Below, one piece after another: positions 1-7,828 of a stretch of DNA of 64,000 bases. Below the pieces are notes generated by a model. The model searched no databases and was not told the DNA's origin. It saw nothing but the letters and a program-made list of their open reading frames with translations. Each line of letters starts with the position of its first letter. Position 1 is the stretch's first letter. The DNA comes from JALZVT01 sp039029135 (lineage in GTDB: Bacteria; Pseudomonadota; Gammaproteobacteria; Pseudomonadales; Azotimanducaceae): NCBI GenBank assembly GCA_039029135.1, contig JBCCGT010000012.1, positions 62,001 to 126,000 on the forward strand. Reading direction: 5' to 3'. Position numbers and translations under genes: made by a program.

Positions 1-474
1 GTTCAGCGTCGCGAGATCGAGATGGTTCGTGGGCTCGTCGAGCAGCAGCAGTTCAGGACGCGAGACCAGGGCGCGGGCCAGCAGCAGGCGATTCACCTGA
101 CCGCCGCTCAGCGCCTCGGCCCGAACAGCAAAGTGCGACTCGTCGATGCCGAGCTCCGCCAGCACGCTCTGCGCGCGCCAGCTCTCCTGCGCCGGGACCT
201 GCTGAGCAACCACCTCGAGCATGGGCAGGGACGCCAGCTCGGGCGGCAGAAACTGTGCCACCCGACCGACCGTCAGCCCGCGCAGGCGGGTGATCACACC
301 GCTGTCCGGTTCGACGACGCCCTCCAGCAAATCGAGCAGCGTCGTCTTGCCCGCGCCGTTGTGACCGACGAGGCCGATGCGATCGCCGCGCGCGACCGCG
401 AGGTCAAGGCCGCGAAACAGCTCGCGCCCCGCCACCGAATGGCCGATCTTGTTCGCCTGCAGAAGATTGGACAT
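1..474 (-). CDS. ABC-F family ATP-binding protein (N-terminal part, cut by window edge)
   Basis: The first 158 codons of a minus-strand gene run off the left edge. The N-terminus MSNLLQANKI leads into a Walker A motif (GHNGAGKTT, about residue 35), then the ABC signature in the variant LSGGQVNRLLLARAL and a Walker B/D-loop LLLLDEPTNHLDLA. The NHLD after the Walker B is typical of ABC-F proteins (Uup/YheS/EttA), soluble twin-ATPase factors acting on the ribosome, rather than of transporters. There is no membrane segment. The start is the ATG at 474, 53 bp from the divergent rhomboid gene. Which ABC-F subtype it is cannot be told without the linker and second ATPase domain. Confidence 0.88.
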   Translation of the reverse strand, partial: MSNLLQANKIGHSVAGRELFRGLDLAVARGDRIGLVGHNGAGKTTLLDLLEGVVEPDSGVITRLRGLTVGRVAQFLPPELASLPMLEVVAQQVPAQESWRAQSVLAELGIDESHFAVRAEALSGGQVNRLLLARALVSRPELLLLDEPTNHLDLATLN

Positions 475-527
475 GCCCGGCCTATGCCGTCACGCTAATT
501 GGCAGCCAAGCATAAACCGGGATCGCC

Positions 528-1277
528 ATGCTGTTTCCGCTGCGCGACGAGAATCCGCTCGCGCATCCACCCATCGCTACCATCTGTCTCATAGCGCTGA
601 ACGGCCTGGCCTGGGTGTTTCTGCAGGGTATGGGCAGCCCAGCGGCGCTTGGCGAGTCGCTGTGTGTATACGGTCTGATCCCGGGCGACCTGCTGGGCAC
701 CGCGCCGCCCGGCTCCGGATTCCCGATCGATCAGGAGCGCGTCTGCATCGTCAACGGCGAAGGCGGCATCCAGACGCTGTTGACCTCCATGTTCATGCAC
801 GGCGGCTGGTTTCATCTGCTCGGCAACATGTGGTTTTTGTGGATCTTCGGCGACAACGTCGAGGACGCGATGGGTCCGGCGCGCTTCGCTGTGTTCTATC
901 TGCTGTGCGGACTAGCGGCCGCCGCCGCCCAGACCGCGACCGACCCCGACAGCGCCATACCCATGGTCGGCGCGTCCGGCGCCATCGGCGGCGTGATGGG
1001 TGGGTACGCGCTGCTCTATCCTCGCGCCCGGATCTTGTCGCTGTTCGTGATTGTGACCGTATCGGTGCCGGCGTTCCTGATGCTGGGCTATTGGGTGCTG
1101 ATCCAGTTCGTCGGCAGTTTCACGACGGATGCCAGCGGCGGCGGCGTGGCGTTCTGGGCACACATCGGCGGCTTCGTCGCGGGGCTCGCGCTGGTGCTGC
1201 CGTTCCGACGCGAGCGGCTGTACCAGGAACACGTGGCGCTCCCCGATCGCGAAGACGCGCGGTACCGTTGGTTTTGA
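528..1277 (+). CDS. Rhomboid family intramembrane serine protease
   Basis: A 249-residue polytopic membrane protein with rhomboid hallmarks. HGGWFHLLGNMWFLWIFGDNVED (about residues 91-113) carries the conserved His/Asn loop. The catalytic serine lies in GASG (Ser150) and the catalytic histidine in FWAHIGGF (His212). Rhomboids cleave transmembrane helices within the inner membrane; the substrate cannot be inferred. The protein lacks obvious extra domains and has a short polar C-terminal tail. Its stop overlaps the TTG start of the nucleoside hydrolase gene, so the two are probably co-translated. Confidence 0.93.
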   Translation: MLFPLRDENPLAHPPIATICLIALNGLAWVFLQGMGSPAALGESLCVYGLIPGDLLGTAPPGSGFPIDQERVCIVNGEGGIQTLLTSMFMHGGWFHLLGNMWFLWIFGDNVEDAMGPARFAVFYLLCGLAAAAAQTATDPDSAIPMVGASGAIGGVMGGYALLYPRARILSLFVIVTVSVPAFLMLGYWVLIQFVGSFTTDASGGGVAFWAHIGGFVAGLALVLPFRRERLYQEHVALPDREDARYRWF

Positions 1278-2182
1278 AGCCGATCCCCGTCATTTTGGAC
1301 ACGGACATCGGCATGGACGCCGACGACGTCTGGGCGCTCGCTCTGCTGCTGCGCTGTCCCGAGCTCGATCTGAGGCTGGTCGTCAGCGCCTGCGGCGACA
1401 CCGACTACGTCGCCGCCTGCGCCGCACACGTGCTGACCGTCGCCAATCGTCTCGATGTACCCGTCGGCGTCGGCCTGCCGCTCGACACCACCGCCCGCAC
1501 CCACGCGGACTGGCTGGGCGACTTTCAGCTAGGCGACTATGGCGGCCCGGTTGTACGCGACGGCGTCGGCGCGCTGATCGACACCATCATGGCCAGCGCC
1601 GAGCCGGTCACGGTGATCAGCATCGGGCCGCTACCGAATCTCGCCGCGGCCCTGCAGCGCGAGCCGCGCATCGCCGAACGTGCGCGCTTCGTTGGCATGC
1701 AGGGCAGCGTACGGCGCGGCTACCTCGGCGCGCCCAAGCCGCACCGCGAATACAACGTCAGGCTCTATCCTCAGGCGGCGCAGCGCGTGTTTGCAGCACC
1801 CTGGGACAAAACCATCACGCCCCTGGATAGCTGCGGCAACTTCGTGCTCGCCGGCGAGGACTGGCACGCGCTACGCGCAAGCCAAGATCCGCTGGCTAGG
1901 ATCGTGGCCGGCGCGCAGGACGCGTTCACGGCCTCGCTGGGCGAGCGCCTGTTCGATGGTCTGGATCCGCGCGAACAGACCACGCCGCTGTACGACACCG
2001 TGGCCGTATACCTCGCGTTCGCAACCGAGTGGCTGACCATGGAAACGCTGGGCATACAGGTCACGGACGACGGCCGCACGCTGATCGACGCTGATGCCCC
2101 GCGCGTCCACTGTGCGACGGGCTGGCGCGACGAGCGCGCCTTCAAAGCGCTGCTGCTCGCGTGCCTCACCGGGAACAGCTAG
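1274..2182 (+). CDS. Nucleoside hydrolase (inosine-uridine preferring family)
   Basis: About 302 residues starting KPIPVILDTDIGMDADD. The Asp cluster at residues 9-18 is the calcium/ribose-binding signature of nucleoside hydrolases (DTDxGxDxDD variant). Later family features are VISIGPLPNLAAAL and the segment REYNVRLYPQAAQRVF. The enzyme would split N-glycosidic bonds of ribonucleosides; the exact substrate is not predictable. The TTG at 1274 is chosen because it lies directly before the Asp motif and overlaps the rhomboid stop (TTGA). The next ATG (1312) would delete the motif. A longer open frame upstream is only the shadow of the rhomboid gene. Confidence 0.87.
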   Translation: MKPIPVILDTDIGMDADDVWALALLLRCPELDLRLVVSACGDTDYVAACAAHVLTVANRLDVPVGVGLPLDTTARTHADWLGDFQLGDYGGPVVRDGVGALIDTIMASAEPVTVISIGPLPNLAAALQREPRIAERARFVGMQGSVRRGYLGAPKPHREYNVRLYPQAAQRVFAAPWDKTITPLDSCGNFVLAGEDWHALRASQDPLARIVAGAQDAFTASLGERLFDGLDPREQTTPLYDTVAVYLAFATEWLTMETLGIQVTDDGRTLIDADAPRVHCATGWRDERAFKALLLACLTGNS

Positions 2183-2291
2183 CGTGGTTGCGTTCGTGGC
2201 AACGATGCCCGAGGCTAATTGACGCCAACGCGCCGCACGCTCGCACTAGACGCATACAGCAACTGGTTCACGCACACTCAAGGGGAGATCG

Positions 2292-3200
2292 ATGAGTTCA
2301 CAGAAACCGGCACTCAGCCTGGCCGCCATTCCCGGCCGCCGCCTGCGCACGCTCGAAGTCGCAAAAGAGATCGAGGCGCGAGGCTTCAGTGGCATCTACT
2401 GCCCGAGCCTCGCCGACGCGCTGGGGCTGTGTCAGTCGCTCGCGATGGTGACCAGCGAAATTCCCTTCGGCACGAGTGTCACGCCGATCTACACTCGGCA
2501 TCCCAGCGACTTCGCCAACACGGTCTCGACCATCAACGAGCTGTCGGGCGGCCGCTTTCGCTTCGGCATCGGCGTCAGTCACGCGCCCGCCATGGATCGC
2601 CTTGGTGTTACCCAGGGCAAGCCGCTCGGCGACATTCGCAACTTCGTCGACGATGTCAGAAATACCCCGCGCGCTGGTCAGATGCCGCCGATCACCCTGG
2701 CCACCCTGCGGCCCAAGATGATCCAGCTCGCGACCGAGATCGGACAGGGCATGGTGTTCGCCAACGGCGCGCGCAGCCACATGACGACGTCGCTCGCCCA
2801 CGTGCCCGACGACCTGCGCGCCAGCGACGACTTCTTTATCGGCGACATGATCCCGACCTGCATCAGCGACGATGAAGAGGCCGCCAAAGCCGTCAATCGC
2901 AAGACGCTGACAAGCTATGCGTACCTGCCCAACTATCGCCGCTATTGGAAGAGCGCGGGCTACGAAGAAGAGATGAACGCGGTCGAGGCTGCGATCGAGG
3001 CGGGGGATCAGGCCGGCGTCGCGGCGGCGCTGTCCGATCGCTGGCTCGCCGATACGACGCTGTTCGGCAGCGTGAGCAAGGTGCGCGAGGGCATCGAGGC
3101 CTGGTTCGACAGCGGCATCAAGACGCCGATCATCGTGCCGTCTTCTGCGGCGGGCGGTCAGTTCGAGGCGTTCGAAGAGTTCTTCGCCGCGTATGACTAA
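2292..3200 (+). CDS. LLM-class (luciferase-like) F420/FMN-dependent oxidoreductase
   Basis: 302 residues in a luciferase-like TIM-barrel pattern: an early EVAKEIEARGFSGIYCPS strand-helix, then GTSVTPIYTRHPSDFANTVSTINELSGGRFRFGIGVSHAP, the signature stretch of F420-dependent reductases of the MER/LLM group. A good ribosome-binding site (AGGGGAG) precedes the ATG. The family uses reduced F420 or FMN; gammaproteobacterial members are often of unknown substrate. The LYTRHP-like region and the GVSHAP turn are intact. It stands alone between the nucleoside hydrolase and the SixA-like gene on the same strand. Confidence 0.85.
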   Translation: MSSQKPALSLAAIPGRRLRTLEVAKEIEARGFSGIYCPSLADALGLCQSLAMVTSEIPFGTSVTPIYTRHPSDFANTVSTINELSGGRFRFGIGVSHAPAMDRLGVTQGKPLGDIRNFVDDVRNTPRAGQMPPITLATLRPKMIQLATEIGQGMVFANGARSHMTTSLAHVPDDLRASDDFFIGDMIPTCISDDEEAAKAVNRKTLTSYAYLPNYRRYWKSAGYEEEMNAVEAAIEAGDQAGVAAALSDRWLADTTLFGSVSKVREGIEAWFDSGIKTPIIVPSSAAGGQFEAFEEFFAAYD

Positions 3201-3239
3201 AACTCCCAGCTATCGGGCGCATCATCGGCTACCAACGCG

Positions 3240-3743
3240 GTGAAGGCGCTGTGGGTCATCCGCCACGCCAAGTCCTCATGGGCCGATCCTGGGCAGGACG
3301 ATTTCGAGCGGCCCCTGAACGATCGGGGCCGTCGCGATGGCCCCCTGATGGCCCGCTGGCTCGCAGCCCAGCCGCTGCGCGCGGACTGGCTGATCACCAG
3401 CACGGCGGCGCGCGCCCGCGCGACGGCGGCGTTCGTCGCCGACGGTTTCGGCCTGGGGCGGCGGGGCACGGTTGAGGAGCCCGGCCTGTACCACGCAGCG
3501 CCCCACGACCTGCTGGACGCCGCGCGGGAGGCACCCCCCACCTGCGACTGCGTTGCGCTGGTCGCGCACAATCCCGGCATGACCGCGCTGGTCAATCAAC
3601 TCGCCGGTGCCCGCGTCATCGATAACCTGCCCACCTTCGGCTGCGCGGCGTTCTTGCTGGCCGAGGAAGATTGGGCCAACGCGGGCTACGGCGCGGCGAC
3701 CTTCGTGGCCTTCGCCACGCCGAAACTGCTGAGCCCGCGCTAG
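3240..3743 (+). CDS. SixA-like histidine phosphatase
   Basis: 167 residues with the phosphohistidine phosphatase motif WVIRHAKSSW at residues 5-14 (catalytic His in RHA) and the second conserved histidine in VALVAHNPGMTAL. The RHAKSSW form is typical of SixA, which removes phosphate from phosphohistidine on HPt domains. It starts with GTG at 3240. The gene ends tail-to-tail with the RNA methyltransferase gene, sharing four bases (CTAG). Confidence 0.87.
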   Translation: MKALWVIRHAKSSWADPGQDDFERPLNDRGRRDGPLMARWLAAQPLRADWLITSTAARARATAAFVADGFGLGRRGTVEEPGLYHAAPHDLLDAAREAPPTCDCVALVAHNPGMTALVNQLAGARVIDNLPTFGCAAFLLAEEDWANAGYGAATFVAFATPKLLSPR

Positions 3744-4735
3744 TCCTTCAGCGCTTTGCGAATTCTCGCGATGAAGAAACCGTCCCAGAGCGCATCCGGC
3801 AGGACGCGGTGGGCGTGCTCGAGCGCATAGCGGTTCCGGCCCCAGGCGCTCACGGGCGGACGCGTTGGCGCATCGATCGTCAGTTCGACGGGCACTAGCC
3901 GCGCGCCGGGTTCACGCGTCAGCAGACCCTCGACGATCGCCTCGTTTTCCTCCGGTGCGAACGAGCAGGTGCAGTAGACGAGCGTGCCGCCCGGCTTCAG
4001 CGCGGCGAACGCCGAACGCAGCAGGCCGCGCTGTTTGCGCGCGCACTCTTTGATCTTGCGCGGGCTCCAGTGGCGCCAGGAGTCGGGTTCGTCGAGCCGC
4101 ACGCGCGCCTCGGAGGAGCAGGGCGCGTCGAGCAGCACTCGATCGAAGCGCTCCGGCACCGCGCGCCCCACACCGCGGCCGTCGCGCAGGTAGGTGTCCA
4201 CCTGACGCACGCCGCAGCGTTCGAGATTTGCCCGCAGCCGATGAAAGCGTGGCTTCACCGGCTCGACGCAGGCGAGCCGCCCCGTCGCCTCGCCGTCGAC
4301 GGTCAGAGCGCTCGCAAGTACCAGGCTCTTGCCGCCGGGCGCGGCGGCGAGGTCCAACACCTCGTCGCCCGGCTGCGCGTCCAGCGCGCGCGCAGCGACG
4401 AGGCTCGACGGATTCATCGGGTAAATCGCGCCCTCGATGACAAGCGGGTGCTGCATCACGGCCTCGCGCGCCGACGCCGGCAGCGCGACGACGTCGTGCG
4501 CGAGCGAGGTCACCCCTGCCGGGTCGATGCTAACGTCTGCAATGAGCGCGTCGAACCCGCCGGGCACCAGTGGGTTGTCCCACAGACCGATCCGCTTGGG
4601 CGCTGCAAAGCTGTCGAGCACGGCCGCGCAGTCCGCGTGGCGTGCGGGTCCAGGCATGGCGGATGCGTCGAACAACGCGCGCAGTCGGGCGACGAACTCT
4701 GCGGGCAATTCCTGTGCTGCGGATGGTTGTTCCAT
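3740..4735 (-). CDS. RsmB/NOL1/NOP2/Sun family RNA (cytosine-5-) methyltransferase
   Basis: 331 residues. The SAM-binding motif is LDLAAAPGGKS, the motif IV cysteine is in LLDAPCSSEAR, and the catalytic motif VI cysteine is in VYCTCSFAPEENE; these two cysteines define m5C RNA methyltransferases. MNPSSLVAARALD precedes the SAM site, as in NSUN/RsmF enzymes, and no N-terminal NusB-like domain is present, so it is not a full RsmB. The likely target is rRNA or tRNA. The ATG at 4735 (MEQPSAAQ) is chosen; the frame is open 26 codons further, but that region has no ribosome-binding site. Confidence 0.9.
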   Translation of the reverse strand: MEQPSAAQELPAEFVARLRALFDASAMPGPARHADCAAVLDSFAAPKRIGLWDNPLVPGGFDALIADVSIDPAGVTSLAHDVVALPASAREAVMQHPLVIEGAIYPMNPSSLVAARALDAQPGDEVLDLAAAPGGKSLVLASALTVDGEATGRLACVEPVKPRFHRLRANLERCGVRQVDTYLRDGRGVGRAVPERFDRVLLDAPCSSEARVRLDEPDSWRHWSPRKIKECARKQRGLLRSAFAALKPGGTLVYCTCSFAPEENEAIVEGLLTREPGARLVPVELTIDAPTRPPVSAWGRNRYALEHAHRVLPDALWDGFFIARIRKALKD

Positions 4736-4864
4736 GCTGCGTATTTTGCCACGCGATACACACCGGCCCGACTGAGACAGATCCGATGCGCAACGCTGGC
4801 GCGCGGGCGTCACCCGAGTAGACTAGCCAGCCAACGTTCAACTTGGTCACCGCAGGAGCCCTCC

Positions 4865-5014
4865 ATGCTCTCTTTCCTCGCTTTCGTCGCGATCTGCATC
4901 GGCGTCTATCTCGTCTGGCAGATCTCGGAAAACCTCACCGAACTTACGTTCCGAATTGGCGAGATCCAGCGTGATATCGGCGAACTGCGTCGCCTGAACG
5001 AAGGCGAAGACTGA
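4865..5014 (+). CDS. Small single-pass membrane protein
   Basis: A 49-residue protein, MLSFLAFVAICIGVYLVWQ..., with one N-terminal transmembrane helix (residues 3-19) and a charged amphipathic C-terminal half (RIGEIQRDIGELRRLNEGED) that could form a coiled coil. A strong ribosome-binding site (AGGAG, 6-8 nt upstream) supports it as real. The stop TGA overlaps the presumed non-standard start of the next gene, which also encodes a membrane protein with a coiled-coil-like segment, suggesting that the two proteins interact. I do not recognise a named family. Confidence 0.72.
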   Translation: MLSFLAFVAICIGVYLVWQISENLTELTFRIGEIQRDIGELRRLNEGED

Positions 5015-5781
5015 TTCGCGGGACAGACTGGCGCATCTATTTCGGCCTCGCGGTCTCGGCCGTCTGGCTGCTGTTGGGCTATCTGTACATCGCGACGACC
5101 GTCGGCTGGTCGCGGTTCTTCGAGTTGCCGGCGGATCAGATGGGCAGCTTCCTCGAGGGGGCATTCGCGCCGCTCGCGTTCCTGTGGCTGGTGATCGGCT
5201 ACTTCCTGCAGCAGGAAGAGCTGCAGCAGAACACCGACGCGCTGCGGGCCCAGGCCGTCGAGATCGAGCGCGCGACCCAGCAGCAGGCGGTGCAGGCCGA
5301 GAAGATGGCCGCGAGCGAACAGCACGCGCGCCAGGAGGCGTTCCTGCGCGTCGCCGATCACGTGCGCTCCCAGCTCGGCACCATCGCGTCCTTTCTGTTT
5401 CTGTCCAGCCAGGGCGGCACCGGCGATGGCGCCATCAGCCGCGAGGAGCAGGCGGCGCTGTTCGCACGCTTGTCAATGAAGGATCCGGAGGTGTTTTCGC
5501 GGAGCCTGATGGAACTGAACTTCATGACCGAAGGCGACGACAACCGCTACGAGCTGTTCTACGGCACGGAAATCCGCGCGCGTCACTGCAACAACTTCAT
5601 CCACACCTTCGAGCGACTGCTGTCGCGCGCCGAGCAGGTCGACGAGGACAGCCTGCTCACCAACGCCCTGCGAGCGAGCGCCCACGGGTTGGTGTACGGC
5701 CTGATGTGTCGGCATCGCGAGAACGCCCCGCCGGAGTTCGCCGACATCGAACGGACCGGACACGGCATCTTTATCTCATGA
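5014..5781 (+). CDS. Two-helix membrane protein with cytoplasmic coiled coil, unknown function
   Basis: About 255 residues. The first helix (DWRIYFGLAVSAVWLLLGYLYIA) and the second (FLEGAFAPLAFLWLVIGYFL) are followed by a Gln/Glu-rich coiled coil (residues about 70-115) and a soluble alpha-helical domain. The first in-frame ATG/GTG/TTG is the TTG at 5074, which would cut the first helix in half. The frame is open upstream only to 4975, and the only useful candidates there are CTG 5011 and ATT 5014, both overlapping the previous stop and preceded by AAGG. A non-canonical start by translational coupling is therefore likely. It ends in an ATGA overlap with the Nudix gene. No function is assigned. 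Confidence 0.65.
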   Translation: MRGTDWRIYFGLAVSAVWLLLGYLYIATTVGWSRFFELPADQMGSFLEGAFAPLAFLWLVIGYFLQQEELQQNTDALRAQAVEIERATQQQAVQAEKMAASEQHARQEAFLRVADHVRSQLGTIASFLFLSSQGGTGDGAISREEQAALFARLSMKDPEVFSRSLMELNFMTEGDDNRYELFYGTEIRARHCNNFIHTFERLLSRAEQVDEDSLLTNALRASAHGLVYGLMCRHRENAPPEFADIERTGHGIFIS

Positions 5782-6239
5782 GTCACCCGGTACGCACCCA
5801 GGCACGGGCGCTGCTGGTCCGCGATCAGCGCATCGCGCTGGTGCGCCAAAGCCTCAACGCCCGCGAATGGCGCTGGGTGCTGCCCGGCGGCGGTCAGGAC
5901 GAGGGCGAATCGCTCACCGAGGCGCTGGTGCGCGAGTGCGCGGAGGAACTCGCCGTCGAGGCGACCGTCGGCAGCCTGCGCCTGATCCGCGAATACGTGC
6001 CCGCCAAGCATCCAGACTTCGACAAAGAGGCGAACGACCAGTGCATCGATTTCGTGTTTGACGTGACGATCCCCGCCGCTCAGGACATCAGCGTCGGTCC
6101 GGGACTAGAGGAAGACTCGGATGCGGTCGAGTGGTTTGCGCTCGACGCCCTGCCGGCACTCTATCCTGCCTATCTCGAGGCCTGGCTGCCCGTGAACGTG
6201 GATCGCGAGACCATCGCCTACGTCGGTGATCAGCTATGA
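5778..6239 (+). CDS. Nudix hydrolase
   Basis: 153 residues with a Nudix box GGGQDEGESLTEALVRECAEELAV at about residues 36-59. The pattern GX5EX7REUXEE is complete, with alanine replacing the usual late glycine. The family hydrolyses nucleoside diphosphates linked to another moiety; the substrate is not inferable. Translation starts at the ATG that overlaps the upstream stop (ATGA) and ends in another ATGA overlap with the PNPOx-like gene, so four consecutive genes look translationally coupled. Confidence 0.87.
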   Translation: MSHPVRTQARALLVRDQRIALVRQSLNAREWRWVLPGGGQDEGESLTEALVRECAEELAVEATVGSLRLIREYVPAKHPDFDKEANDQCIDFVFDVTIPAAQDISVGPGLEEDSDAVEWFALDALPALYPAYLEAWLPVNVDRETIAYVGDQL

Positions 6240-6796
6240 ATCCGCTCGATGCGCTGCGCGGCGATCGCCAGCGTGCCCGCGATGAGAAAGACCCCTGGGC
6301 GGCGCTGTGCGCGCTCGGTACACGCACAGCCAGCGGCGTCGCGCAGCGCACGCTGGTGCTGCGCGACCTCGGCGAGGAACTGGCGCTGTTCTTCAGCGCC
6401 ACCAGCCCCAAGTGGCGCGAGCTCGACGGCACGCCGCAGCTCAGCCTACTCATCTATCTGCCAAGTATTCAGGTGCAGTATCGGCTGCAGGCGAACTGGT
6501 CGCGCGTGCCCGACGCCGTGCTCTACGAGAGCTGGCAATCCCGGCCCGACATACCGAAGCGCCTGGACTGGTTTTATCAGAGCGAACCCCAAAGCACGCC
6601 CGTCGACCGCGCCACGCTAGTCACAGCGCTCATGGAAGACGACACGGTGCCGGGCGCGGCGCCACCGACGGCGGTAGGCATCATCATCGACCCGATCGAG
6701 GTCGAACGGCTGGTGCTGTCCCAGGGCGTGCACGAACGAACGTGCTATCGGCGCGGTGAGGATGGCGACTGGCTCGCCGAAGACCTGGTGCCCTGA
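6236..6796 (+). CDS. Pyridoxamine 5'-phosphate oxidase-like flavin-binding protein
   Basis: 186 residues resembling small FMN-binding split-barrel proteins: MNPLDALRGDRQRARDEKDPWAALCALGT, a beta strand block with R-T-L-V-L-R-D, SATSPKWREL, and LLIYLPSIQVQYRLQANW. The arrangement resembles PdxH (RTVLLR, then FFTNYGSRKA and LLFYW positions), but the substrate-binding C-terminal motif of PdxH is not evident, so a general PNPOx-fold role is safer than PdxH itself. It is the last gene of the overlapping operon begun at 4865. Confidence 0.78.
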   Translation: MNPLDALRGDRQRARDEKDPWAALCALGTRTASGVAQRTLVLRDLGEELALFFSATSPKWRELDGTPQLSLLIYLPSIQVQYRLQANWSRVPDAVLYESWQSRPDIPKRLDWFYQSEPQSTPVDRATLVTALMEDDTVPGAAPPTAVGIIIDPIEVERLVLSQGVHERTCYRRGEDGDWLAEDLVP

Positions 6797-6958
6797 CGGC
6801 AGTCGCGACTAACTTGAGCGTAGCGGCGACCAGGTTCACGACAGTTTCCAGGGAGCTGGCGGTCTTCGCTCGCAGCTCATCCCTCAAGGCCGAGCCCGCC
6901 AGATGGGTGTTGCCCCTGTTCGCAGGACAATCCGCAGGCGAATGGCGGATCGCCCTGG

Positions 6959-7765
6959 CTACCGCTCAACCCGCAACATGACGTTAACGCCGTGCGAATA
7001 GCCGTCCGTTTCGCTCCCCGGCGGATATTCGCCCCGGGCGCTCGTCACGAGCAGATGCAGTCCGGCTCGCTCGAAGATCAGCTCGCACCAGCCCTCGCGA
7101 TCGGAAGTGCAACGACTGACCGGGTCGTCATGCGCGCCACCAAGCTCCGTATAGACTTCGATGTCTTGACCGGTCAGCGCCTGACCAGACGCGAGAGTGC
7201 GGAAGCGAATGGTCTTTCCTACTGCGATGCGATTGGGGTGCACGCCAAACGATATCTCCAGCGGATCGCCATTCGTCGAAGCGGGCACGGACGAGGACTC
7301 CCCTAGCGTCACGTAAGCGAGCGCCTTGTTGAAGTAACTGCGCGAGGTCAGAATCTCGCGGCCGACATGATCAGCTCGTGTCCCCGGCTGCCAACGCTCC
7401 TCGCCATCGACTTTGATTCGCGTCCACGCCATCCGATTTTCGACACCCTCGAGCCGATAGGTACCCGGTTTCGTGAGTTCGATCTCGCCAATCGCACGGG
7501 TCTTACCGAGGTATAGAAACGGTATCGACTCCTTTAGGTTTTCCGGGCCGACAGCCCACCACTGGTAGTAGCTGCTCGGCCCTGAACCCGGTCGGAATCG
7601 GCTGTCGCTGAAGGTGTGGTCGAACGTCACCCATGACCCATCGCCTGAATCGATGAACCAATTTGGCAGCAGCCACTGTTGGTGCGCAAGGGCGTTGGGG
7701 GGCAGCGACAACGAACAGAGGACAAGCAACAGAACTCGAAAGCAACGCAAGATGAGGCTCTCCAT
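6959..7765 (-). CDS. DUF4198-type periplasmic protein, possible metal-uptake component
   Basis: 268 residues with a Sec signal peptide ending NALA, so the mature protein would begin with histidine (HQQWLLPN). The pattern AHxxWL at the mature N-terminus is characteristic of DUF4198 proteins, beta-rich periplasmic proteins often linked to nickel/cobalt or other metal transport; a free N-terminal His can ligate a metal. The remainder is Ig-like beta sandwich (GTYRLEGVEN, VGKTIRFRTLASGQALTGQDIEVYT). A Zur-like box lies 20 bp upstream of the ATG, shared with the divergent flavoprotein gene, so expression under zinc starvation is likely. The metal is inferred from the operator, not from the protein. 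Confidence 0.78.
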   Translation of the reverse strand: MESLILRCFRVLLLVLCSLSLPPNALAHQQWLLPNWFIDSGDGSWVTFDHTFSDSRFRPGSGPSSYYQWWAVGPENLKESIPFLYLGKTRAIGEIELTKPGTYRLEGVENRMAWTRIKVDGEERWQPGTRADHVGREILTSRSYFNKALAYVTLGESSSVPASTNGDPLEISFGVHPNRIAVGKTIRFRTLASGQALTGQDIEVYTELGGAHDDPVSRCTSDREGWCELIFERAGLHLLVTSARGEYPPGSETDGYSHGVNVMLRVER

Positions 7766-7784
7766 TCGCCCAGGGAAGGACGTT

Positions 7785-7801
7785 ATGTTACTTTATAACA
7801 T
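7785..7801. promoter_or_regulatory. Zur-like operator between divergent genes
   Basis: The sequence ATGTTACTTTATAACAT contains TGTTA-N5-TAACA, the same arms and spacing as the core of known gammaproteobacterial Zur sites (for example the E. coli znu operator). It lies 20 bp before the DUF4198 start and 27 bp before the ATG of the flavoprotein gene, where a repressor would block both promoters. It could be another AT-rich palindrome, but the arm sequence is specific. Confidence 0.68.
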
Positions 7802-7828
7802 TGTCTATCTCGCGTGCATTCATCAGAC

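Noticed and set aside
377..1273. Extended upstream part of the nucleoside hydrolase frame
   Set aside because: It overlaps the rhomboid gene in another frame, and its translation (Arg/Ser-rich) has no family features. The hydrolase begins at TTG 1274.
6684..6887. Minus-strand open frame reading MRDELRAKTASSLETVVNLVAATL
   Set aside because: It overlaps the 3' end of the PNPOx-like gene, has no ribosome-binding site or recognised family, and extends only into a 160-bp gap. It could be a decayed fragment, but nothing supports it.
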